From assembly GCF_029227915.1 (NCBI RefSeq), contig NC_079883.1:4900001-4960000 (forward strand): DNA of 60,000 bases. Reading direction: 5' to 3'. This document shows positions 21,331-34,300 of this stretch, piece by piece. Below the pieces are notes generated by a model, which did no database searches, was not told the DNA's origin, and saw only the letters and a list, made by a program, of their open reading frames with translations. Source of the DNA: Hydractinia symbiolongicarpus (Eukaryota; Cnidaria; Hydrozoa; Anthoathecata; Hydractiniidae). A program made the translations under genes and the position numbers. Position 1 is the first letter of the stretch. Every line of letters starts with the position of its first letter.

Positions 21331-21731
21331 TAGCTTACGTCATTGTCAAAGATGGCAGCTTTAGTTATGGAAAGCATAATGTCCGTTGCTTGGATGGTGA
21401 TGTGTATACAATATCCATAACTTTAGTGGATAAATTATTGAATATTTTGTTTTTACTAACTTCATAAAAGTTTAGGAACTGATTATATATGTAAACTGTC
21501 TTTTTCTTGTTTTATTTTGACCAAATGAATTTGTTTTCAAATTAATTTTAGTGTTTCATTTAGCGAAAGCTAGCTAGCTAGCTTTAGCTGAGCCAAATAA
21601 ATAAGTTTTCCTGCTAATCCCCACATTATTTTTAGACTAGCAGTAGTGTTTACAATTGCTAATCCCCTAACTACATAGCTAGAAATATAAATCGTTTATA
21701 GTGGCCATTATTTAGCTAACTAGTTAGATAA

Positions 21732-22302
21732 TGAACATGTGTCTGTTCTGCCCAATCTTAGGACGCTGCCCAATCTTTTGACATAAATTTGCTCATTTGC
21801 AAGACTGGTTGGCCAGTCTTAAGACTGGGCAGGGCGTCACAAGATTGGGCAAAAGACATCTTTTAGATTTTAAAGAAGGGATGTGCCACACGAGCTCTGT
21901 TGTTTGCAAGACCCAACAAACATTCTCAGACACATTAAAACATCATATTTTGGGTACTGTTGAATTGACCCGGCCAGTTTTTGGAGACAGTAGAGTAAAA
22001 ATCGTAGCTAGAGCAGGTTTTACACATTTAGCATTTATATACAGCTTGTAGTAGTGGCTAATTTTTAAAAATAAAATGTTTATATTTATAAAGATTCAGA
22101 AAAATCTTATTCAACCATATCATTAGTTAGCTAGCTGTTAATTTCATTGGATGAGATGTTTAGCCAGCTAGCGAGCTCTGTAGCCAGCTAGCTATAGCTA
22201 GATGGTTGATTAGTTTCACTTTTTTTAAACACATGTATAATATATACATGGTATATATAAATCTTTGGCTTTTGATTTTGCAAGAAAAGTTTAATAATGA
22301 TA

Positions 22303-22334
<32 letters not shown>

Positions 22335-22472
22335 GATAATAATAAGATTGGGCATGTATGTCCATAGATTGGGCAGTCCAGTCTTAAGACTGGCCACTCA
22401 TTTGTCACTGTCGGAAGATTGACCTGGCCAGTCTCAAGACGGGCGCGTTTCAAGATTGGGCAGAACATGTCC
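21732..22472. repeat. Foldback or MITE-like element with AAGATTGGGCA arms
   Basis: GTTCTGCCCAATCTT at 21,745 is the exact complement of AAGATTGGGCAGAAC ending at 22,467. Each side also contains the perfect palindrome CCAGTCTTAAGACTGG (21,813-21,828 and 22,378-22,393) and further AAGATTGGGCA units, so each arm is itself a hairpin. The interior is AT-rich with several GCTAGC runs. No transposase is encoded. Confidence 0.55.
22305..22346. repeat. (AAT)n microsatellite
   Basis: About 14 AAT/AAT-like units interrupted by GAT, inside the foldback element. Confidence 0.9.
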
Positions 22473-22479
22473 ACCAGTA

Positions 22480-23029
22480 GTGGGGTTAGGGTCAACCAAA
22501 GTCTGCTTTTCTTGCAGCTTTATACTTTTGTTGCATGGACTCCTTCAATAAGTGGCTGTTTTTTGCTACTATTTGTACCATATTTTTATTGGGTATATTT
22601 ATATATATTTTGCTTATATATATATTTGCCTAAAAATACCTTTGCCTTTAGTGTCAGCTATATTAATCTTTCATTGAAATGAATAGCAGTAATAGTATGT
22701 AAGTATTTAATAAGTACCCTTCTCCTGTTTCAATTTCACAACTGTATATATATGCTGTGCTGCACTTAAATAATGTTGGATTTGCCTATAAAACTAGATT
22801 AAAAGCTTTTACTTTTTTTATTCCTAAAGCTTGGAATAAAAAGCACTAACAACTTCAAAAAATATTACAGCGGCTTAGTTATTAAATAATGTCATTAAAT
22901 AACGACGATGAAAACTATACTTTTTCATTGATAAACGATGTAACTGTTGAAACCTAGCCTAGAATAAAAGTGCTTTCATCACATGATAATATTTATGTTA
23001 TTCTTTAGCTCTAACGACTTCACAAAAAT
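22480..23029. other. AT-rich stretch without a gene
   Basis: No coding frame or repeat of note is visible between the foldback element and the CT/AT microsatellite. Confidence 0.5.
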
Positions 23030-23035
23030 ATGATT

Positions 23036-23157
<122 letters not shown>

Positions 23158-23166
23158 CCTATTTTA

Positions 23167-23600
23167 TCAGTTTCGGGGACTTATGACATACACGAACTTT
23201 CGGGTACATTTACAAACTTTGTATTTTCGCGGACCCTGTAGCATATTTAACCCTAAACTACTTTTTACTAATACCTTTGATAATCACGCTTTGGAGTGGC
23301 AACAAAAACTAGTAAATATACGTTCTCTATGATTATTGTGTCCCCGTTAAAATTTTGTGATATTATATCTGACTTTGGGGGACTTATGATAACCACGAAC
23401 TTTCGGGTACATTTACAAAACTTGTATTTTCGGGCACCCTGTAGCATATTTCACTCTCAACTGCACTTTACTAATACCTTTGATAATCACGCTTTGGAGT
23501 GGCAACAAAAACTAGTAAATATACGTTCTCTATGATTATTGTGTCCCCGTTAAAATTTTGTGATATTATATCTGATTTTGGGGGACTTATGATATTCCCC
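23167..23600. repeat. Tandem repeat of a 203-bp unit, about 2.1 copies
   Basis: The stretch CACGCTTTGGAGTGGCAACA recurs exactly 203 bp apart, and the unit boundaries carry GGGGGACTTATGATA or GGGGACTTATGACATA. The copies are about 90 percent or more alike by eye. Non-coding. Confidence 0.8.
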
Positions 23601-25171
23601 ACTTACGGTAACTTTTTATACATATATATATTATATATGTTACATGATGCACGCTTGCAGTTAAACCAACCTCCAAACTTGTGTTGGGGACCATATTTGC
23701 TCACATCATCAGCTTCACTGTCAGTATTTTTTTATTTCATTATGAAAATGATACGCATCAGGAGATAGCCCGTACTGGGTGGATTTGAAATTTATGTAAA
23801 AACAATATGATAGAAATTTAAAATTTTTGAGTTCTAGCGATTTCAAATTTCAGACCGGGTATATACTAACCAAACAACAGGTAGGTTTTAATTTAACCCG
23901 TAAATATTTATAGGAATGCTGTCTTGGAGGTGTCGAAAAAAGGCTAATCAAATTTGTGTGTTGCAACGACGCAAACCAAGCGCGCAGTTTCATTCTCACT
24001 AAACTGTCTGAATGGGATTGGATTCTTCCTTTTTATAGTTTCAGCTTTTGTTTTTCAGCATTTCATATTTTTTTTAATGTAATAAGCAATGTAATGATCG
24101 TTAAAACCAACAAAAAAGTTTAGTTGCCATTTGCTTTAATTCACTAAACAGAATTTTCATGTTAAGCCCCTCTGAATTTACAACAATCCCTGGGGTTTTT
24201 TTGCTAAAACCAGTTACGATTAAGTTTTAGAAGTTATTTTGCAAACTGAAAAAGTCAACTGACGTTTTTTTTCTAGGACGGGATTTCAATACAGTGTATC
24301 GTTTTTGTTAGACTGCGCGTAAGTTTTTTCTTTAATTTTTCAGCTGATGCAAGCGTAAATATACCTAATATTTAATGGTTAAATTGTCCAACTGTATACA
24401 TGTAGTCACAATATTGCTGCTAATATGGCAAATGGGATATAGCTGTTGTCCTGCGGAAAAAAACACTAAGATATTCCGTACACACATAGTCATGGCATAT
24501 CTTAGACATAAAGTAGCGATCTACCACATTCATTACACAATTTTTTATAAGCAGCACGAGGCTGATATTTTATCAACTTTCAAACAACTGATAAGCAACA
24601 AGGGAGTCTCAGGTGGATAAGTTAGAATTAAACTTAAAACAACAATAACGACAAATTGTAGCATATTTACATACAAGGTTCTACATGGAAAAATAATAGT
24701 TCAACTCATTTCCTGGAATTTTTTTTTTACGCTTGTAACAAAGTCTTACAGGAGAGAAAAAGTTGGAACTTCACTTGGGAATAAATAAGTTACTTAAATA
24801 AGCAACAGCTAAGCAACAAACGAGTGGTGACAATATACAATGTAAATAAAAGTAAGTTCCAGCCTATCAAGTTATAAAGATCTCAATGTTTAAGATGCCA
24901 TATTCATATCCTTGAGTCTAGAATTCAATATAACTTTTTTTTGAGCTTGTAGCTTTCGATAGTTGATTCTATCGTTTGTCAGTTTGGTCCGGACGGTATT
25001 GTATTTAAACGGGCAATTACAAGTCCTGATGAAGTCTGTCATCTCTTCCCGAGCTAAAAAACAAATTTTCTTTGTAAAGCATGTGCATTGCGATTTACTG
25101 GAAAAGAGAGAAGCGAGAATTGCGCTAAATTAAAAATTAATTAAACTATTACAAAGTTTCAACCGAATTAT
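23601..25171. other. AT-rich stretch without a supported gene
   Basis: An 81-codon frame at 24,375-24,620 starts with a signal-peptide-like segment (CIHVVTILLLIWQMGYSCCP) but has no further support. Otherwise nothing is seen. The 3' UTR of the minus-strand gene ending at 25,172 should lie here. Confidence 0.4.
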
Positions 25172-25311
25172 TCATTTCTGCATGTTGTTAAAAGAATAGA
25201 ACATAAGAATTTCATTACTTGGCCAATCTGAAGATTCATCACGAATAAAGGTACCAAACCGAGCATGCAATTTTTCTGTCAGTTCTTTGCTCCATACACT
25301 ATATCCGCGAC
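25172..25311 (-). CDS. Exon 22: terminal exon, short SANT-like end
   Basis: 140 bases with stop TGA at 25,172. It reads RGYSVWSKELTEKLHARFGT then IRDESSDWPSNEILMFYSF. The spacing of W, F and PS.EI.xF recalls the C-terminal Myb/SANT-like segment that follows the recombinase in related proteins, but is truncated here. Acceptor AATTTTTAG, phase 1. Confidence 0.6.
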
Positions 25312-28300
25312 CTAAAAATTTTGATGATTCAATAATTATCATTATGCTTTTATGCTGAGAAGAAAATATACGTTTTTTTGTCTTTCTTGCAAAGGTCTCT
25401 GCCAAGGCACATTTTCTAAATTCACATTTTACGGAAAATTTTCAAATCGCGAATGTTTTTCCATCTATTTTTTTTTCCGTTTTCATAATTTTCTTACGTT
25501 GCTGTTCCTTAAAAACGACGAATCTGATAAGATAAAGCTGCTCTGTTAATTTACAACAGAATAATTTTGCCTGGGAAGTTTTCTGCCCTACAGTAGCAAC
25601 TTTTCGTACAAAACGTATTTTTATTTGCAAAATTTACAAAACCGTAGGTAGTACCATATATCGTGAAACAAGATGTCTTACCACGCAGTTTCTGTTGTTC
25701 AGGATCGGGTTCAGGATCCTGCAGTGTCCTTTGTTCAGGATCTATGCCTGCGTATTTTGACACATGCTTTATCGTAGGCTCTAACAAAAAAAATTACATG
25801 TTATAGATTTACATTTAGAAAGGTTCTGCACAAACTGTTAATTTCTTCTTTCAAAAAGTATTTTATGTAGTAAGTTCTGTCCAAGCCTTATAAGTTTCTA
25901 TGTGTCCCAAACAATTTCCGACCTCTAAACATCTTTTCTTTTCTTACCCAAATGATCAAATGTGTAACTAATAATAACAAAAAAAAAGAGTTTTGGAAGT
26001 GAAAAGCAGAATGCATTTAAAAAATTGTCCTATAATATTTTACACATGTCGGAACTGAAAGTCAGAAATTCTACGCACTTTTAGATCTCAATGAATAACT
26101 TTGGTGTTGATCAATTTGTGAATCTGAATCATCACTGCTGTCAAAATCACTGCATACCACGACCCCTAAATGATTGATTGAAATAGTAAACAGGACGAGT
26201 TAATGCATTTAATTTACTTATTTACTTTGTGCTAAAATGAGTTTTTTAATTCTTTGTATTTCATCCGAAAAGTCCCATTACACGAATCATTACCATAGAA
26301 TGCTCAATCTAATAGTAACTTACGTTTTAACGATCTTTTGTTTGTGGCAGAGTCTAAAAAAAGAAAATTAGTGTTCAGAAATGGTATAGCAAAATAATAA
26401 TAAAGCTAACTGATTATCTCGTAAAAATATTGACTCGCACACAGTAAAGCAAGACTTATAAATAATATGATACGCTTAACCTTTATGAATTTGAAAGTTT
26501 ACTCCCATTCGTTTAAAAACTCAATATCGCATTTTCGTGATCAATTTTTTTTGGGACAAAGCATTACGATTGTTTTGGCGGTAAAAGAGAATTTAGTAAA
26601 CAATTTCTGTTGCTACAGTAAAAACCTGCTATAACGACCAGTTGTATAAGACAACAGCTTGTCTCGAGCGATCAGTTTTGGATCGCTTTTTGCAACGCTA
26701 TCAGATCACCTGTCTAACTTAACCAGCAACCACTATTTGTCATCCCTCAGACAAGATAATGCATGTGTAAGACAACCGTAATTTTCTTTTCAACTTAACT
26801 GATTTTTTTTCTTAAAAATATATATTTAAGTCTCCTGTCCCCCCCCCTCCCCCCCCCCCCCCCCTCTCAGTAATTTTTCTACTAAAAAAAGAAAGAAAGA
26901 GATAAAGAAAGGAAGGAAAGAACGGAAGGATGGAAAGAAGTGTGAAAAAGTGATAGAGACAGAGAGAAATGAAAAAAAAAGAGAAAAAATTGTCCAGAAA
27001 TATTTGGATCCTTCCCATAGATCATAAATTTTCTAAAAAGTGGCAGCACCTTTAACATTTCTAGTGTTCTTATCATTTTTTAATGTTGTAGTCGTGTAAT
27101 GTAAATATGTATCTCTTTCTTTTTTTTGGTTTCAGATGGAAATCTTTATCAAAATTTTGATGACAATTAAACAATGCAGCTTTAAATTACAAAAACATTG
27201 AAAAATTCATTATCATTTTTAACATTGAACCATTAAGATCGTTGACGTCTGAAAGGGCATTTTTCGCAAATCTAGAGACATAAAATTTAAAAATTGCACA
27301 CTCGGTTCCCTCTATGGGGGCGCCTCGAGTAGCCTCTATATAAAGCAAAGTTCATATATGTTATTTTTCTTTATAGGCTCCCAATATTAATTGTGGCACT
27401 GATCATCATAATTTAAGTAACAAGATGTCTCACCACGCAGTTTCTGTGGTTCAGGATCGGGTTCAGGATCCTGCAGTGTCCTTTGTTCAGGATCTATGCC
27501 TGCATATTTTGACACGTGCTTTATCGTAGGCTCTAACAAAAAAAATCACAGGTTATAGAATTACATTTAGAAAGTTTCTGCGCAAACTGTTAATTTCTTC
27601 TTTCAAAAAGTATTTTATGTAGTAAGTTCTGTCCAAGCCTTATAAGTTTCTATGTGTCCCAAACAATTTCCGACCTCTAAACATCTTTTCTTTTCTTACC
27701 CAAATGATCAAATGTGTAACTAATAATAACAAAAAAAAGAGTTTAGGAAGTGAAAAGCAGAATGCATTTATGATACGATATCAAACAGATGATCAGGCAA
27801 AAAAACATATATTAAATAGACATTGGCGATACACTGTCATATCAAAAATGTAGAAAAAGATAAGATTGATAGAGTAGCTGTACACAAACACTGTATCATT
27901 ATGTTTGAAGTTCATGATTTCAAACGTCCCCCAATTTTATATCGCAAAACGAATGCGTAGTTAAGGCATTTATATTTACATTGAAGTTTGCAAAACTTGA
28001 AGATCACAGTGCTTGTATAATTTCAAATAGTTTTTTGCACTCCAGAAGTTTTGTGAAGACTAAAAAGAAAAAGAAAATAAGGTGTGCCTAATACTTTTTT
28101 AAGTTCAAAAAACTATAGACTTACTCTATAGGAGAACTACAACTTAAACGATCATCTTTTAAAACAATCAAACAACTATCTTAACGATGTCATTTTAGTC
28201 TTACCTTATCTAAGCAAAAAGGGTTTAAAAAAAATTTCACCTGTAGTTGAGACTTCATCGCTGGTCTGCTGAACTGTCATAGCTGAAGAATTGTTTTTAC

Positions 28301-31300
28301 GCAGCCTTAACGGTGTAGACTTTATTGATGCATTTAATTTTTGTGTGGAATTGCCTAAAAAGTATATAGAATTAGAATGAATTCTATTTCAATAGAAAGA
28401 AGAGATACAATCATGTGCATAAACATTGGGACAAATAGATTTTTTTACAAAAACTAACCCCTATATTTTACAGACCCCTCCTCTTCCTCAATGTTAAAAT
28501 ACTGTTACGGGGTACCCTGGGTCTCCAAGATTGGGAAATGGAGGGAGGGATTCTTTAAAATATATTTTAAACCTAATTTGTCCCAATATATTATACACAA
28601 GATTGTAGACTTGGTTAATTAAGAAGATTTTTTTAAGTCAGCTTCAATAAAACCAACACTATTCTGTTTTATCCGTCAGTGCCGTAACCGCGGGGGGGCA
28701 AGGGGGCACCCCCCAATAATTTTCCTACTGAAAAAAGAAGAAAGAAAGAGAGGAAAAAAGAAAGAAAGAAAGAAAGAGAGAAAAAGAGAGAGATTTAGTG
28801 TCATTTCTCCAAAAGTTAGAGATATAACCCAAGAAAACTAGTTTTGTTTGGCGTTATAAAAGTGGGAAAACTGATGTTAGTTATGCCTGCTACAAATGCT
28901 GTTGGCCAACGATGTTTTCAGCTTGGAACTGCATTTTCTAAAAAGTGCCAGACCCCTAAAATTTCTAGTGTTCTTATCATTTTTTATATTATTGTAGTCG
29001 TGTAATGTAAATACGTATATATCTTTTTCTACCGTTTGGTTTCTGATGAAAGTTTTTATCTAAATTTTGATGCCAATTAAACATTGCAGCTTTTGTAAAT
29101 TACTAACATATCGAAACCTCCGTCATTATTTTTAACTTTCAACCATGAAATCGTTGACGTCTGGAAGGGTATTTTCCGCCAATCTAGAGATGCAAAATTC
29201 CAAAAAATTCCCACTCGGCGCCCACAGGGGGCGCCTTGGGTAGCCACTATATAAAGCGAAGTTTATATATGTAATTTTTCTATATAGCCCCCCCCCCCCC
29301 CAATATTTAAATTATGGTCACGGCACTGTCAGTAAATATATATTTTCAACTATAGTTACAAAATTACCTTTGTCTATACTCATCAGTTGCTTTCCAATTC
29401 TCGTTATTTCTTGGATGGCTAATGGTGCCTGGTAAACATTTTTGTTAATGTCTTCAGAGTGGCCCATATGTGAGTAAAAGAGATCTCGGTCATTTTTGGG
29501 GACATCCAAGGAGGCAAACAACGTGCTAATTCGATGTCTGTTTTTCGTTGCAATAATGTCTCGACCAGATTTTAAATCAAGAGATTGGCAAACAGAATTC
29601 ACTGCGTGCCAACCAGACACATGGCTTTCGGAGGACTGGGAACTGGCAAATAAGAATTTATTTGTAGGCAACACAGAACCAACTTTCCTAAAATCTTTGT
29701 TCGCTATTTTTTTCAATGCCTCAACTGTGTCTGGGGGAATCAAAATAGGAACCAGGTGATTATTACCCTTGCCACACATGTACATTATCTTAAGCTCCCT
29801 CACCAATGACTGGTCAATATCATCCAGCTCTTTTACACGTTGCTTATCGATCCATGCGTTGTTCATGGCGTCATGGAAATCTTTTAATTGAATCCTAGCA
29901 GGTTCTCCACCTAAAAAATTTTTAAAATTAGTATAAATGCATACATATCAATGCTGTTATTTACCCAGGATAGCCTATTCAGGTTCTAATGATACTGTTA
30001 TCAATGAGGGTTCTCTTAAGGCTGTCCTAGTGCATTTAAAGCTCATTAGAGCTACGTAAGGCGTGCAAGCACAACAGCCGCTCAAGATATCAATGCTATT
30101 CTCCTGCAGAACGATGAGCAAAAAGAATCAATTCACACTTTTATAGTTCTGCCATGGCTCGGACGGGGTTTGAACTTAAGACCTTCCAAATCGCTCTGTC
30201 ACAAAGCCAACAGTTGGTTACATACTGGTGTCGGCTCTATCAAATAAATACCAGTGGAACATAAGATAAAATAAGTATTGGAGAATAACATATGCTATTA
30301 TGGACTATATATTATGAACTCAAACTAGCAAGGATCTAATTGTTTTTTTTGGAAATCGAATTTGTGAATGTCTAGTTAAATTTAAAGTGACAAAAAAGCA
30401 AATTAAAACTACAGGCGAGAGCTATGTGAGCTGCTGCAAAATAATAAGCAGATATTGAATGCCTATTGGTTAAAAATTAATAGTCATCCATTTAATAAGT
30501 AATATTGTCTTACCGAGAATAAAACCTGATATTGAACAAGCATAGGCACGTAATATTTGCTTCATTTATAAACTGTTATTAATAAAGAATAATCTATGTA
30601 GAGTAAGTTTCTTAAAGGGATTCATTTTTAAACAAAACATGTGTTAGTAGATGTTTACAAAATTCCCGCCTTATTCATATAATATAACAAGGGTGGAATA
30701 TCATAAATTATTTAACATCACAACACGCTCAAAGAATCAAGTTTGTTAATTTTAGCAATTTTAGCCAATAAAAGCTGCAAATGGTAATTACAGTACAGAA
30801 CCTGTAAGACAACACACATACCTCTTCTCCCATTCAACAAAGTTAGTCTTGTCATGGCTACATTTCTCAGTTCGGTGTAAGTCTGTAAATCATCGTAATG
30901 AAACGCAGAACACAGCTCTTCCATTTTCTTTATAACATGTTCTCGTAGTTTAGTTAAATCTTCCTCAAGTGGGAGTGTTTGTGGCTTTCTCAGATTGATT
31001 TGTCTGTTGGTGTTAAGCTTGTAACTAGCATCTGCAAATAAATATTGCTTCCACCCCTTCCAAGAAACCAAAAACCTACCGACTTCTTCTGCTTCCTCAT
31101 CCTTACCTTGATTGAACAAGTAGAACTGTAAAACTTGTGCCGCTCGTTTAATTAGGTAAAAAAGATTTTCCTTCAAGCCAGCTTTCATTTCATCCGTGCT
31201 GCTTTTTGTATACTCCTCGATGGAGCTTGCCAAAAAGTCAAAATTCCGCCGATTGAACATGTCATGACTATTATTATGTGTATGTAAGACATCTTTTTTT

Positions 31301-34300
31301 ACCTTGAAGTGATTATAACAATGGGCTATTCGCCTCATGTCCTGTCTTACTGATCTTGACACTTCGAACACTTTGTCCCTCTTTCCTTTTAATTGCCAAA
31401 AAAAACAAGATCCTATGAGCAAGATTGTCTTGTCAGTTCGACATATCTTGCCAATACTATCATTTCTAAATTTTGCCACAATTCTGTCTAAGAAAACTGG
31501 ATTGTAGCCGTCATGCTCCTTTACTTCAAGCAACGACAGTGGCACAGACGTAACATGGTCATTTGTCGTTTCAGCGCATTTCTTTCTGTGCCTTGAGTAA
31601 TTTTCTTTAATGACCACGACATCACAGTAGCTGCAGCGGGACAAAGGTTTGCCTTTTTTGTTATCCCGTTCACTTTGATATTTGGGAATATCATTCGCTG
31701 CTTGTTGTTTGTTAAATACTACAATGCCTTCTCTCCGAATCTTTGCAAATATTTTATCCCGTTGGATCTTTGGCAACTTCATCGCATTGTTGACATTTTT
31801 GTTGTCGTGATGTTTTTTTCTTAAATGCCTACTCAATTTGTATCTTAATTTCAAACAGAATGGACATAACCGTTTGGGCCTTTTTGATTTGCCATTTTTT
31901 CTCTAAAATAAGGAAAAACTTTCACAACATTTACACCTTCTTAAACAAGCATCAGGAAAATTGAGATCGATTCCAATTCCACGCAGCCTTGGAAACAATT
32001 AGGCTTACTTGCATCAAATAAATCACAGTTACTGGAGCTCAATAATTATATTGAAAACCCATTTCAGTATAAACGCAATATAAGTACTAGTTATCGCTAA
32101 TAAAAAAACATTATAGCACATATTTTTTGATTTCGGAAATTTTTGCACTATTATTTAAAACAAGTCGATAGTCCATGGAGAAATCTACGGGTGCGCTTGT
32201 CCATTATATACCGCATTTCGTGTGGTTTGATACTGCGGTACTATTTTGTGCAGAGAAAGATCGACGACGGGCGACCCCGTGGAAAAATCCACGGGGTCGC
32301 CCGTCCTTTTTATATCGCATTTCGTGTTCTCGTAACAGAAGGACAAACAGACAGACGACGGCTATTATTAAAGAGACTAATTGGTAGCTCGTGGAATAAT
32401 CCACGGGTTCGCACGTCCTTTGTATAACGTATTTCGTATTGCCGTAACGATTTTTTTCTCTTTTTTGCAGTTATATTTTGCATGTAAACACAGATCACAC
32501 AAGATTTTTGAACTTATTGTTTCATGTGTTTTTCATATTCAAACGTATATTAACAGCAATTTGGTCCTAAAATAAAGAATAATTTAATCCAGACATTGGT
32601 GATCATTCTCTTCTATAAATCCCTGTTTTCTTATTTTGTCCGCTTCGCTGACCCTTTTTTTGCTAAGCTCACTTTACCTCAATAACACAGAAAACTTAAC
32701 TCTTGCCTGTACAATACCAGTAAAATGTTCACTGTTATCTACTTTGTTTGTTTATAATGAATGTTAAAAGAAAACAATTAATACCTGACTGTCTGAATGA
32801 TCCGATGTATTTTCAATTATTTCAGGCTAAAAACAAGAATTATATGTCACGAATATTATTTTGGAAAGGCATTTCTTAAACCTATTCTGGTTAGGGGGGG
32901 ATATCTTACTCTTCTGTTTTTTACTTAACTTTTGATGGATTGGTTTATTTTAATTGACATTTTCGGAGTTTCTATCATATGAAGTTGATATATTAAAAAA
33001 TATTTAAAATTGCTAGGGCTCCTTCTGAAAAAAATAAAAAAATATTCTTTTTAGAATATTAAGCGTATTTTTACGATCAGTGATCAATATAATAGATTTA
33101 TATTTAATGGCGTAGTGTTTACGCCCTTATTACGCCATCACGTATTATTTTGCGCAATGTGGGCGTATTTTAAAGTTTTTATGATAATATTCGTAGTTTT
33201 AGTCTGTTTTCCACCACATTTTTATTGCATTAGAGTTGGCTTAATAACATTGTAACACAAATGTGCTAAGTATCATATCGAATCTTTTTCGAAATAAAAA
33301 TACTCATTTTAGCACTTTTAAAAAACAATAGTAAAACTGTAATGAAAATAAATATTCTAGGTTCGGAAGAAAATAATTCGTGCAATTTAATTTTTTAAAG
33401 TATGTCTGCATATTATATATTAAAAAAATATTAAAAAACTAGCAATTTTCAAACTTTTGCAAGTGACCAAAATTATAAATTTTTCCGCCATTTTAATTAT
33501 TGTATGTCAGTTAACAATAGTGCCAAATATGTTTCAAAATTAGCAAGTAGTCACTAAGACCCTAACCTGAATAGGGTTAAAACTTGTTTGAAAAGCGTAT
33601 ACCCCTTACCTCTTGGTTGATCATTTCTCCAACAGACTAAATATAAATTCAAAAAGATACAGAAGCTGCATAAATTATCTCGCATTAAAATGGTGCAACT
33701 ACAACACATTCATAATATTTACACACCCAATTCTGTTGTCTAATTTACATTTGGGAAAGTCAAAGTGGTGTATGCTACTTGGTCTGTGACCACAAACCAT
33801 GAGATGTTTTAAAGCCTCTTAAATGACTCTGGTCAGTTGCTGAAGGAACATTTTGGACACAATAAAAACTTAAGATTTCCAGTCCAATTTAGTTTTGTCA
33901 CGATAGCCCAGTTGGTTAGCGCGTTGCACTAAGATGAAATGTTCTGCTGCGGTGTTGGAAACGGTCTAGGAAACTTTTTTTTAAATAAAACTTTGAAAAC
34001 TAAACCTCGTTGATGATTTGGGATATTAATAGTTCGTTAGTTTGTTACGAGTTGGAAACCAATACTATTCTCGCAGGCAAGATAGTAACAAGGTTTAATT
34101 TAAATTAAACTTAAATTCAATCAATTTAAATTAGACAAATGTAAAATCACACCTCAATGGAAGAATTTTCTATATCAGGTAAATCACCAAATAGTTCTGA
34201 ATCACTCGGTACTGACTAAAAACGAAACAAAGTTTTAATTAAAAACTAATAATTTAAAAATATTCAGTTAACTTTTGTCAGTTTGAGGAATGCTGTACTT

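Noticed and set aside
21560-22200. GCTAGCTAGC runs as a possible regulatory array
   Set aside because: Simple 4-bp repeat inside and beside the foldback element; nothing points to a bound factor.
25920-25985. A possible 20-base exon with a good GTAAGA donor in both duplicated blocks
   Set aside because: Its length does not keep phase 1 to 1, so including it would break the reading frame.
26812-27018. Leu/Ser/Phe-rich minus-strand frame with a poly-Gly end
   Set aside because: It reads through the C-run and purine repeat of an interspersed element.
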